Below, piece after piece: positions 29,101-40,700 of a DNA stretch of 64,000 nucleotides; within the stretch, counting starts at the first letter, position 1; the number at the start of each line of letters is the position of its first letter. Below the pieces are notes generated by a model that saw only the letters and a program-made list of their open reading frames with translations, was not told the DNA's origin and did not search any database. The stretch comes from Heterotrichella gracilis (taxonomy: Eukaryota > Sar > Xanthophyceae > Tribonematales > Xanthonemataceae), in assembly GCA_032358255.1 (NCBI GenBank), contig JAULBX010000003.1, forward strand, positions 186,001-250,000. The letters are read 5' to 3'. The translations under genes were made by a program, and so were the position numbers.

Positions 29101-29379
29101 CTTCACCCCCGTAATTTGAATTGTATTTATTGAGTTGCCGTAATTGCCGTGATTGATTAAATTTGTTAAATTCCATGTACCGCTTTGTGCAGGTGGGAGG
29201 GCGAGAGCGAGGTGAGCGTGAGTGAGGAGGGGCTGTCAGACATCAGCGCCTCGCAGCGGTGGACGGTGACCAGCGAGCGGCGGGCGCTGTACACCCTCCT
29301 TAGGGTAAAAAGGAGCGGGGTCGGGGCGCTGGGGGGGCACGCCATCGCCAACAGGACTATGGCCACTCGGCAACGATAG
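26183..29379 (+). CDS. Beta-1,4-galactosyltransferase-like enzyme (GT7), Golgi type II membrane protein
   Basis: Exons 26183-26307, 26423-26709, 26978-27154, 27573-27738, 28234-28420, 28669-28826 and 29193-29379 give about 428 residues. Residues about 7-30 are a single hydrophobic signal-anchor (VALPLFVGCLSLLGVF) behind a short basic N-terminus, the usual Golgi glycosyltransferase layout. A Pro/Gln-rich stem follows. The catalytic core shows LAVIIPVKS, FRLYVVQQ, LNKGLLVNVGYL, the acidic EADHMPLE in place of the usual DVDLLP, YPRYCGGALLVTTQLY and VDDDFCLRV in place of the GREDDEF motif. These parallel GT7 landmarks, so UDP-sugar transfer to a terminal GlcNAc-like acceptor is inferred; the sugar is not certain. 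The last exon is the least sure, since a further splice near 29306 is possible. Confidence 0.85.
27884..27951 (+). repeat. Exon-edge ghost of GT7 exon 4 (donor side)
   Basis: This is a diverged copy of 27677-27744 (end of the QEADHMPLEGVNYTYP exon and its donor), about 207 bases downstream. It stays open but the GTGG donor has become TTGG. It lies in the intron. Confidence 0.85.
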
Positions 29380-30198
29380 GGTAGAAAAGGAGAGGAGGGG
29401 TCTGGGGGGGAGCAGACCCTTGTGTGGGCCCAAAACCTACTTGGTGGGGCATGGCATGGCCAAGGAAATAGTGCTTGCATGGGTTGGGCTGTGCCCGTAG
29501 ATGGTGACAGTGTTTGACCTCGTGTGGAGTGTCCCCATTTGCTATGACACTATTGGTGCTGCTCTGACTGCCACTATGTTGACCTTCCAAGTTGGCGCCG
29601 AGAATGCGTCAATTAATAAGGTTATATTAGACACCTCGTTGCTTTGCGGCGCTCCTCATGGCTATGTAGCCCCACGCACACACATCTACCACCCCCCACA
29701 CGCCACCCTTCTGCATTATTGGCGTGCTGGTGTAAAGCATGACATAAGATGGACACTTGCAGCAGTGGGGAGGAATGCATGTGACGCGCGTGAAACAGAC
29801 TGCACGCCTGGTATCCACGTACTTTGTCCAGCCTGCCAACTGTAGTCATGGATTGAAGTCTCAGTGACAACGTCTAATTTCCGTGGACAAGGTCTTCATC
29901 CTCAAAAACTGCACATGCATGCATGCACCCCAAACTCCCCTGCCTGCACACGACAGCGTGCAAAACCCCGAAACGGCGGGGGTTTCAAAAGTGGCGATTG
30001 CACCCATGCAGGCCCAACAGCGTTAACCTCACCACCCTTACGCTCCGTAAGTGCGCGGCAGTTGCCTGTTTGTCACTCCCATCGCACGCTGTATTTTCGA
30101 TAGCATCGAAACCCTACCTGGAACCTTGGGGGCAGTCAAACGCTGCTGGGAAGGGAATCACACTTACCCCAGTGTAGACTGGCCAGAAGCTCGCCAGA
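29380..30198. other. Intergenic region
   Basis: This holds the GT7 3' end and the syntaxin 5' leader. Several short open frames occur on both strands without domains, and I support none of them. Confidence 0.45.
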
Positions 30199-32147
30199 AT
30201 GAGCTTCCAGGTGGGTTGAGGTTCCACACTCCAGTCGAGGTTGGTCCAATGTTGGAGCTTTGGCGCTAAACATCGTTTGGGTACAATGCAGGACCTGGCC
30301 CGGCAGGGCAAGGAACTGAGCTCGTACGACGCAAGCAGGAGGGTCCCACAAGATGCAACGGTGGGTTGCGGTTCTGCATGAAGTTATAGGCTTTGCTCTC
30401 TGCTCCCCAGGGCTTGGGGCGTGTGTTGGGTTTTCACACTGCATATGCATGCATTGTGGGTATCAACATCCTAGTACACCTGCCGTGGGCCTTTAGACAA
30501 CTGGGATGCCCCCAGACATTTTTCAGCCATAATATCAGCAGGGCCTAAAGAACAGCACTGTGGGCACTCTGACAACTGGCCTGCCTGTTGCTGCAGCGAC
30601 AAACCATCGCTAGCATCTTTAGGATGCAGACAGACGTCACTCGGCTCAAAGCCGACGTGGACAAGCTGGGGACTGGTCACGACACCGTCGAGCTGCGCCA
30701 CAGGATTGCCACAGCACAGCAGAAGATCAACGCAGGGGCCAAGACCATCAAGGACCAAATACTCACGCTGCACACGGAAAGCAAGACGCCTCAGACCACC
30801 AAGCTTGTAAAAGACTTCGAGGTAGGTATACCTCCAGCTTTTAGCCTGTGGGTGCTACTTTTTGCTTTACTGACTGCACTGCACCCTCAGTCCATTGCCA
30901 CTACTGGGCTACCACACTGAAGAGGGAACTCTCCCATGCCACCTCATTCACTCCACCTTACTCACTCACTCCACCTTACTCACTCACTCACTCCCACGTC
31001 AACTCACTCTGAGGCAACACACTCAATCTTGTCCCACAGGCAACGCTGACCGACTACCAGGGCACGATGAAGCTGGCTCGAAGCAAGGAGGCTGCCTCTT
31101 TACCCAGGAAACCCACCCCTGTGCAAGCCTCGGCTAGCTCCCAGCTGACAGACCAAGAGCTGGAGAAACAGGCCCTGCTCAAGGAGCAACAACAGGTGCA
31201 GTTCATATAGATTGGAAAATTAATATATACGTGCCTGGAAATAAAATCTTGCCCCATACCGTATGTGGGTTTAAGGGCACTTGTCACTCCCCTTTGAACA
31301 GGCGCGTTGATTCATGAAGGGGAGGTATTGAGGAGGGAGAGAATCACCCTCCTATCCACTTGGTTTTGTACCATAATGGCATAGTCCCATGCGTTCCAGC
31401 ATTACAACCGCAACAGCAGTCGCCCTTGCATAGCTTCCTTGGCAGGCCTTGCACCATTGCAAATGGTGTTGAGCCTCTGAATTTAGCTACCCAGCCACAA
31501 TGCTATACAGCAATGTCAGCTGGGATTGCATTTCATTGTGACTGAACTTGTAACCTGCCAACTGCCCTGTGCCATCACAGGTTCAGTTCCAACGAGTCGA
31601 GGTTGAGGCTCAGTACAACGAGGCCCTGATTGAGGAGCGGGACCACGCAATAGTGGAGATCCAACAGCAAATAGGGGAGGTGAACGAGATATTCCAGGTC
31701 AGTACTATTGGGGGTGCTACCCCGCCACAACTACCTCAAAAGTGGTGTACTTATTTTTCTTTTGCGTTTACAAGGTATCAATAAATAATCAACATCCCTG
31801 CTGTAATTCTGTCTCATGGGACCTGGTGGGTAACTCATCAACGTCAGCATCTTTATTGCAGGAGTAAAAATTGGGGGAAATGGAAAAAATGCTCCTCCAA
31901 AGAAGAAGAAATAGTACAACGTCTTCTTCCTCGTTTGCAGGACCTTGCTGTGCTTGTGAACGACCAGGGCCAGGTTCTGGACGACATCGAGTCCAACATC
32001 ACGCGGGTGGCGGACCACGTGGGCGCGGGGCGCCAGGAGCTGGTGGTCGCGGAGCGCAGCCAGCGGGCAGCCAGGAACAGGAAGTGCGTGCTCATGCTGG
32101 TGTTTGCCCTGGTGCTGGCAATCATACTCATCATTCTGCTGGACTGA
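30199..32147 (+). CDS. Qa-SNARE (syntaxin, SYP2/PEP12 type)
   Basis: Exons 30199-30210, 30292-30360, 30597-30821, 31040-31195, 31581-31697 and 31941-32147 join in frame to 261 residues. The first coding exon is only 12 bases (MSFQ), and MSFQDL is how plant SYP2 syntaxins begin. The N-terminal helical region runs to about residue 102. The SNARE motif lies at about 160-225, with the zero-layer Gln in EIFQDLAVLVNDQG and the DDIESNITRVADHV heptads. A C-terminal anchor (CVLMLVFALVLAIILIILL) ends at the stop. Such syntaxins act with Qb, Qc and R-SNAREs in fusion at prevacuolar or vacuolar membranes. The SYP2-like assignment rests on the N-terminus and is an inference. A second copy of the membrane tail follows 0.2 kb downstream. 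Confidence 0.93.
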
Positions 32148-32236
32148 AAGCCAAGCTCAGCAGCCAACAATCATTCCAAAGTTTTCCCGGCTTGGGTGGC
32201 AGCTCGCAGCTGCCAAAAGGTTTTCAAGGCGTGCCG

Positions 32237-32375
32237 CGGGGCAGGGGCCAGTGGCGGCGGAGCGGGCCAGCTGCCACAGGAACAGGGAGTGCGTGCTGAT
32301 GCTGGTGTTTGCCCTGGTGCTGGCAATCATGCTCATCCTGCTGGACTGAACCAAGCTCAGCAGCAGCCAATAACC
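32237..32375 (+). repeat. Duplicated syntaxin membrane-anchor tail
   Basis: This copies 32033-32165 (end of the last exon, stop codon and first 3' UTR bases) about 207 bases downstream. The frame VAERASCHRNRECVLMLVF through to LILLD and stop is intact, and the changes within the anchor are conservative. A GGGCAG that could act as an acceptor lies just before it. It could be an alternative last exon or a fresh duplication in the 3' UTR. Confidence 0.9.
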
Positions 32376-33174
32376 GATGCAATTGTGCCAGCCTGGGGTG
32401 TCAGCTTGCAGCTGCCGGGAGTGGCCATTTGGCAACCATGGCTGACAGTGCCTTAGCAGCGCGGAGCTAGCAACAGAAAACGCGTTCATGCGGGGCTGAT
32501 CCGAGCAGTGGCAGTGGACGTCTTCCACAACCCAAAACCATTGCCTTGCATGAGCCCGGCACGGCTGGACATTCGGCAGCCCTTGGTGCCTTGCTAGCGC
32601 TGGCCAGCTGCAGAGTTTCCTTGCACCCACCCTTTTTCTCGTGTATAGTATAGGTTAGTGTGGGCTTACATGGACCCTATGACATCCATCATTGCCTGAG
32701 GCCCAGTGGTACCTTGGACTAGGACCCGATTTGAGCACAGCAGGCCGCCTGCCTTACTTGCTTGGCACTGGAGCGGGCCTTGCTTGCATGCATATGTGGC
32801 CGGACATTGGAATGCCTGGAATGCCTGTGCAAGGGCGTCGATTTCCTTCCGTTCTCTTTCTCTCGTGCAGTATTATTCAATACCGTTCAACTTGGTATCA
32901 GCAGGCATGACTTGTGCTTGCCGGCGTCAGACGAAGACTTTTGGGTTGGAATGCCTGTTTGGCACATTAGTTGCCAGTGTAAGGTCATCTAAGGGCGGTG
33001 ACCCCGGGGGCCCACTGGTTAAGTTATCCTGGATATATCTTCCATCTGGTCGATGCCATGTTAGGTTAATAGTATGTAACTAACAATGCCATGTCATGGC
33101 AACTAGTTCACTCAATATTCAATATTCAGTGACTCAAAAGTGAACTACACATGCACATGTGACATTCGACGCAG

Positions 33175-33240
33175 GTTTTGAAAGAAAGAAAGAAAGGGAA
33201 CGCACAGAGGCGTAGTTGGGGGGCCACTGGCTCGCACCAG
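33175..33240 (+). repeat. Short dispersed repeat, copy 1
   Basis: This has a GAAAGAAAGGGAACGCAC core followed by GAGGCG and GCCACT. The same order of words occurs at 53829-53885 in an intron of the CBP60-like gene. Two copies are too few to name a transposon family. Confidence 0.5.
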
Positions 33241-34548
33241 GGCACCACACCAGCCAGAACGGCTGGTCAAGGATAGGCATGGAGGCCCTTGGGGCCTAGT
33301 TTAACTTAGCCAGGTTTTGAAGTCATTCGAACTTAATTGCCAATGGATAGTATCGGATTCCATAGTAATCAGTCTTGTCAATGACGCTTGTGTCAAACAG
33401 GGTCGCTTCAAGCGGCCTGCAATATTTCACTGAAGGCTTCTCAGTCTGGAACGGCCCCGCGCGGCAAACGTTCATTTAATCTGTCCGATGTGTGTACACC
33501 AGTGCGCAATAGAAGTCTACTAGTACTTCAAATCATGCCTTACAATTTAAACTTCACGGCACGGAGAAATCATGCATGCAATTGCAAGTGAAGAAATTGA
33601 TGCGGCTGCCGCGGCGGCGAGCCACTGGCCAGGAGCTTAATTGGATAACTACTTGGATGCTGCGATAAGCGTAACCTCTCCTGGTGAAAATGCCACAATT
33701 GATTGCATTAACCCCTGCGGGTAGTACTCTGGTGCATTGTCTGTATGTGCAGTTGAATCCAGTTGTGCAGTCTGCTGTATATACTCATGCTGTAACAGTA
33801 GCTCGTCCATCCCATGAAATGATTTATTTTACCTAATTGCTGGCCCACCAAACGAAAAAAGAAGGAACAAAGGCGCACACAACTCACAGCGCATGGGCAC
33901 AGGAACACCCCTGTTGATCCATCTGCTACACCATTAGGTTCTAGCTGCTGGGGCTAAGTAGAACCTAAACCCTTAGGGTTGCTGGCGGCAGCGCCCAATG
34001 CCACCATGCTCTCTCAGGAAAACCTCTCACACCAACAACACCGTGCTCATCATATCAGCACAATGTCTGTGACAATGTCATTGAGCGCATGTCGAGAAAC
34101 ACACATGAGGCTCGCTGGGCATATGGAGTGCACCCCATGAGGAACACTTGAAACCCTCCCACCACACGCATGGAGCACAGTCACAGTCACATGCCTTCCA
34201 ACCCAACACCGCTCCCGCCAAGCCTCACAACCACTGCACATATTCCAATGGGTGCCGCCATCAAACACATAACATAGAACCTGATCCCGACTCCTGGATC
34301 GGGGATTGATTCGACATCCGAGCTTGCAAACGGGAAACAAGGGCTAGCATGGCTGGCAACAAGACCTTGTATCTTCCCATACAATCCCATTGTCCTGCCT
34401 CCCTTCGCGGTGTATCCCAACACCGCGTGCCACAAAGCGAGCACCGGTTAGTTCCCCGACCAAGCGGTTCTTGAAAACTCCCAGATCCCCTTAGCAGTGC
34501 ACCCCACCATTGCAGTCCCTGGCCCCACATTTACTTGAACACTTTAGC

Positions 34549-34660
34549 TCATAGGCTCCTTTTAGGCAGTGCCGCAGGTGGCGCACGCTGAGAAGGTTTC
34601 CTTTGGCCCCTAGTGGGTGCAGCAGGTGGGGCATTGCATGTAGGACCACTGGCCCAACAG
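34549..34660 (-). repeat. Ghost of the last exon of the RING gene (zinc finger)
   Basis: This is a diverged copy of 34790-34890, the exon encoding the C-terminal RanBP2 finger, about 240 bases past the stop codon. Several finger codons can be matched by eye, but the frame is broken and the Trp/Cys pattern is lost. Confidence 0.75.
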
Positions 34661-34794
34661 GGCCTTGTGAAACTCCCCACCTCAACCGCCTCCCTTGTGG
34701 CACCCCGTCGCAAATGATGCCCATCCCGAAAGTCCCCTGTGTGCCCCAAAATGTGCCTCCAGATGTGCCCGGATGTGCCCCGAAATGTGCGTCC

Positions 34795-37700
34795 TCACTG
34801 CCCCTTTTGGGGGGTGCCGCAGATTGCGCAGGCCAGAAAGTTTGCCTCTGGCCCCTCGTGGCGGTAGGTGCAGGTGGTGCACTGCCAGGGCTGGCCAGGC
34901 TGGGGGGTAGGGGGCGGGGGGCTGGCGGCGCCTGCGGGGTAGGGGGGGTGGGGATCGAGGGGTGGGGGCGGTGGGGGGTGCGCGAGAATGTGGGGTGCGT
35001 GGGTGTGGGTAGCGGTGGTACTTCCATGGGCCGATGAAACTCCGCACCCTTCTGTAACCCATTGCAGTTGTAATTGCAACCAACCAGGCCTTACAGCCTT
35101 TCGGTGGTTTGTGCAATGTGCAAAAAGACAGGGAATCGGCAGCCAGCACCAGACACTAAGCGTCCGCAAGGGAACAAGGATACTTGCATCTGCACTTATG
35201 AAGGAACATAGCCCTTCTTGACTTCATTTTCACATGTTATTGAATTGAAAATCGAAATGAGATTGAACATTAAAGTGACATTGTAAATGAAACTGTGGGT
35301 TGTAGTTGTAATCGTAATTCCATTATAAGATCACGGTAAGCCACCCACCTGAATAGCTGCCATTCGCACGGCCTCCCCTCCCAGCACCGCCAGCTGGCGC
35401 CCTCTGGCCACCTGAAGCCGGCCGGGGTCCCCCTCCCCTCCCCCCTTGGGGCCGGGCTCCCCACCCCCCCTGCTCCTGCGCTCCCGGTGGGGGTGCGGTG
35501 GGGGGTGGGCGCGCGCTGGGCCGGGATCCGGGCGGCGGCGCAGGCGGGGAGGGTGTGGATGCGGGTGGTTGTTGGGGTGGCGCCTCCGGCGGCGGTGGCG
35601 GCGGCGGTGGTTGTTGGGGTGGCGCCGGTCGCGGCGCGGAGGGCCGCGCGGTGGGGGGTGCGGTGGGGGCCGCCGCGGCAGGGGGGGGTGGGGGCGCGGC
35701 GGCTGGCGGCGGCGGCGGCGCACTGGCGGAGGGCGGTGGTGCGGACTGCGCGGCCACCACGGGGGCTGAGGGGTTGCCCAGGGAGGGGCGATATGCTGCG
35801 CGAGCAGGGGGGGGCTGCGACACCCCCATCCCCACCGCTGATGTGGAGGGCTGCATGAACAGCTGGCGGTGCGCCTGCGGGGGTGCTGCCTCGGTAGGGG
35901 GTAGCAGCACCGGTGGGGGGTGGGGCTGCTGGGGCGCCATCATGCTGAGTTGCGCCAGCTGGTGGGGGAGGAAGAGGGCGAGGTTGGGGATTGTGTTGGA
36001 GGGTGGGGGTCGGGGTGGGGGTGCGTGCTGGTTCAGGAAGCCCGGCATCTGGAAGGCAAATGTGACGGGTGGGGGCTTAGGGGCTGCGGGGGGGGCGGAG
36101 GCTTGGGTGGGGGGTGGAGGGGGGGCGAAGCCGGCTGTTGGGAAATAGGGTTGGTGTTGCTGCGGCTGGGGTGTGGGGGCGGGGGGTGGCCCATCGATGT
36201 ACACCACCGGTGTTGTGGGGTGGTGGGTGGTGGGTGGGCCGCCATTTGCCATGGGTTGGGTGGGGGGTGCCCGTGGCTGTGGCTGTGGCTGTGGCGCAGG
36301 TGGTGGTGGTGGGGGGGGCTGTGTCGCGGGTTGTGGCGGGGGCTGCTGCTGCTGCTGCTGCTGCTGGGGTGGTGGTGGTGGGGCAGGCAGCGCAGGGGGC
36401 TCGGGGTTGGGGGGTTTCGCAGGGGAGGCAAACCCTGGTGGGGGTTTGGGTAACGCGGGCCCATTCTGCGCAGATGGGGAGGTTGCCAATGAGACAGCCA
36501 CATTTCCTTGTATTTGAAGGACACAATCACGGTTTCATTTCAGGATGGCAGATGGGGAGGTTGCCAATGAGACATGCACATGTCCTTTTATTTGAAGAAC
36601 ACAAGCACGATTTCATTTCATGATGGCAGACGGGGAGGTTGCCAATGAGACAGCCACATTTCCTTGTATTTGAAGGACACAATCACGGTTTCATTTCAGG
36701 ATGGCAGANNNNNNNNNNNNNNNNNNNNNNNNNNNNNNNNNNNNNNNNNNNNNNNNNNNNNNNNNNNNNNNNNNNNNNNNNNNNNNNNNNNNNNNNNNNN
36801 NNNNNNNNTGGGACAGGAGGAATTTCACACATGCGCGATGTAATAAAGCCCTCCTGCATGAACTTCATATATCACGCACTCCTATACATTCATGCAACCC
36901 TACGCTTCATCCCCACATCCAAACTGCTTCATTCACAAAGCGCTTCAATTACTGTTCAAACCCGCCCAATCCCCCATACCCTAAACTTTGACCCCTCCCC
37001 ATCACCCCACCTGTGTCGCCGTCGCGGTGGGCGGCTGTGCAACCCCCCCCACGTCCTTTGAGGGGGTGGCTGGTGGGGGGGGTGGGGGGGAGGGGCGCCC
37101 AGTGGCCCCTCCCGGCCCCTGCACCGGTCTGGACCCCCCCTGGTCGACACCCATCGGCTGTATCGGTGATCGGGAGGGGTAGCGGGGGGTGTAGGGCGGG
37201 GGGGTGCTGCGGCGCCGATCTTGCACCTGTTGGGGGGTGAGGGGTGGTGGGTTCCGGTGGGTACGGTGGTGGTGGTGGTGGTGTGATGCACAAGCTGCGA
37301 CCGCCAAAACAACACTAGGTAGCTATGGAAGGGCAGCAAAATATCCTTCCCATTTGTATTTCAGTGCTTCAACTTCTAATAGCTATTAGCCTTCATCAGG
37401 AACCCCATGTGTCATGGATCTACTCCGAAAACGCAGCAAAACCCTGCCGCAAGCGCCCTAAAACCCCACCTGCGTCTTGATGAGCGCAAACTCGTGCGCG
37501 GGAACCAGCTTCATCAAATACCCCATGTGCGCCCGCATGACCGGCTCCCCAACCGCGTGCAGGGACAGCGCGGCCACCAGCACGTCCCCAGCGTGGCTGT
37601 CTGCTTGCACCAGCTCCTTGCCGCCCTTGACCAGCTCCAGGCATATGCGCTGCACCCACTCCACCTCGCCCTCGGCGCTCAGGCGCTCCAGCAGGCGCTT

Positions 37701-40700
37701 GACCAGCAAATGGCCGTCGTTGGGGACGCGGGTCTGCGGGTTAAGGGTTGAGCGTGGTGGTGGTTAGGGTTTAGGGTTTGACTAGCTCCAGGCAGAGACG
37801 CTGCACCCACTAGCAGGTGGCCATCGTTGGGGACGCAGGTTAAGGGTTGAGTATACTTCACTCGCGGGGTGTGTGTGAGAGTGGAGGAATGAGGCTACAT
37901 CCTAGTGGTGAAGGAACGAGTTACGTTATAGTAGTGGCAAGGTAGGGTTACCATTCGACCCCCTTGCTAGACTATTGGATTAAGCCCTATACCACTGCGA
38001 TTGTTATCCCCTTCCACTACCTCATTGAGTGTGGGACGTTCCCCACAAATACAAGTAATATTACCCCCACCCCCCTCTTACCCCTCCCTCACACACTTAC
38101 CGCGTTGTATGTGTAGCTCCCCTGTAGCCTCTGTGCAAAGCGGCACACCTGGTCGCGCAGCATCTCTCGGTGGCTGCGCAAGGGGAGGGGGGTGGGGTCT
38201 CAGAAGTGGGGGCCATGGGGGCAAGCAAGGTACATTGCCATGCGCTGGAAAACCCTACACAGTGCCACACCACAAAAATACCTAATCAAGGGCAACACCA
38301 CAACTCAGCTCCACCACCTTGCGCCCCACCCGCCCACCAAGATCTCTCATCCCACAACCCACCCACCCCTTTGGGCCCCACCATTCCCCCAACCCCCACC
38401 TATCCCCACAGCAGTACCCCCCCCCATGGCCCCCCTAGCCCCACCTTGTGTCCACCGCCTTGAGCCCAATGAGCCCAATCACCTTCAGACCTATCAACTC
38501 TCCCACCTCAACACATGACCATCATACCAAAGCCCTCGCAACCGTCTTTTAAACCCTCGCAACCGTCGGCCACCCCCCACCTTAGGTCCACCGCCTTGCG
38601 AACAATGAGCCCAATCACCTTCAGACCTATCAATTCTCCCACCCCACCACATGACTACCATATTCAATGCCCCCCCCAAGCCACCCCCCCACACCAACCT
38701 TAGGTCCACCGCCTTGAGGCCTATGAGGCCGATCACCGTCTGCACCGTGGGCTTCCACTTGATGTTGTTGGGAACCTGGGACAGGATGTGCTCCGAGAGC
38801 TGGAACAGGAAACAGGAGGGATCAGCATCAGGGAGGGATCAGCACCCTAAGTCCTAAACCCTAAACTAGCTTGAATAGGAAGAAGGGGCGGGTCCACCAA
38901 CCCACACCCAGTCAAGGGTTGCTTGGCCAATGAGTCAATCAATCCTATTTGTGCATTGTGTAATGATTACTTTGTTCGCTTCGTAGCCTACAATTAACCT
39001 CCTAGGGTGTACCCAGGCCAACCTTGAATGCCTGCGGCGCGGCAGCGCCCTCTGGACATCCTGCAGCCTGGCCTTGTGGCCCGGCGCCATGGTTGCACGC
39101 ACTCGTCAGTAGGCAGGCATTTCAAACTTACCGCCTAAGAAGATGGTTTACGGACAGGGTGGCCTAGAATACTAGCACGCGTTTCTTACCTTGAAGGCCT
39201 GTGGCTTGGGCAGCGCCCCCTGCACCGCCTGCAGGATGGCGTTGTGCCCCGCTCCGTGGTTGCACGCGCTCCGCAGCTTGTCGGACTGCGCAAGGTAGGC
39301 CCCGCACAGGGCGGCGAGCTGGGCGGTGGCGGTGTTTTGGAGGGGCTCGGGGGGCCGGGTGGTGGCCTCGTGCTGCAAAAGGGGACATGGCGGTGGTGAT
39401 GGGGGTCAAGGGCAGGGACACATGCGCGGTGATTGTCAGCAATCCCCACTGCCAAAACACCCCCCCTTAGGCGTTGCATCCACTGTAAAGGATCAGTGGG
39501 GTATGCATCCAGCTAGCAGGCTCCCGAGGTTTTGGTTTTTTTTGTACAAAACTCCATTCCCGACATCCCATTGGAATGCCCAGGTTGTCAGCAAACTGTC
39601 AGCAAACTGTCAAAATCCTGCATGTTTGCCGGCATCCCCACCACCACCACCACCACCACCCCGCCACTCACCACCCTCCTGACCAGCTTCTCCAGCACAT
39701 ACACCCCCTTCTGGTCCCCACCCAGCTCCGGCCCCCTGGGCAGCAGCAGCGCGCCCATCTGCATAGCCTCCGCGTGGCTGCATGTCATGGCAAAGCGCTG
39801 CATCACGTGTGTGGCCTTGTCGTCGCAGGCAAGGTGAAAGAGGTCAGTGCCTAGGAGGGAGCCGTACAGGATGCCTGCGGGTGTGGGGGGTGGCGGTGGG
39901 TGCTGCTTGGCGAGGTGTGTGTGTGTATGTGGGGTGGTGGGTGGGGGGCGGGTGGGGGGAGGACGTGGGTGGCTTGGTTGCCGCAGGCCAGGTGGAAAAA
40001 GTTGGTGCCTAGGAGGGAACCGTATGGGATGCCTGTAGGGTGGTGGTGTGTTGAGAATGTGGATATGTGTCATTGCAGGCAAGGGGAGAACGCGCGTTGG
40101 AGGCCAAAAGGGTGTGGGCCACGCAGCAATGCAAAGGGGGCCCAAGCACGCGCAATGTCTACCATGGTAAGCAACGTACAATGTGGGTTCAAATTTGGAA
40201 TGAACAGTGCCAGAACTGGCGCAGCTGCCCGGCTGGATGCTACTCGGGCTGTAGTACGTGGCCGACTAGCTGACAGGGGTTTAGGGTTTAGGGTTCCCAC
40301 GCACCAAAGATGGATGCTGCCTGCGTGAAGTCGGCGCGCTGCGCAGAGGACAGGCCGCCCTGTGGAAGGGAGAGGGGTTGGGGTAATTGTCAGTGGCGGG
40401 CTTACAACATAGGGGCTAGGGTAGGGGGGGTGGGGAGTGCTCTTATGTAATGGGCAAAGCCATGCGGGGAGCAAACATGATCAGGGGGGGTTAAGTGCAT
40501 GCTCATCGTGGCCAGGGACGCATGAGGTCAGGAAGCCAATGATAGCCACTGAAACAGATAATCTCGATACACTGGTACACTCCATATATTGACATACCCC
40601 TTCCAGTCCGCCTGACCATGACCGCCATATGCATCCTATGAACATGGCACATGCACACAGTCTCGGGTGCCCGGCAGCAGGAGTGACTGAATGAGAGAGT

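Larger units (their letters stand above)
32376..34794. other. Convergent intergenic region
   Basis: This stretch is AT-richer than its neighbours. It holds the syntaxin 3' side, a short element at 33175-33240 also found at 53829-53885, and the ghost zinc-finger exon at 34549-34660. No gene is supported. Confidence 0.5.

Noticed and set aside
32139-32573. Separate small membrane-protein gene at the syntaxin tail copy
   Set aside because: It is a duplicate of the syntaxin's last exon without its own start region.
35446-36453. Long Gly-rich frames on the plus strand
   Set aside because: They are the reverse complement of the Pro/Ala/Gln-rich exon of the RING gene, whose frame joins correctly at both ends.
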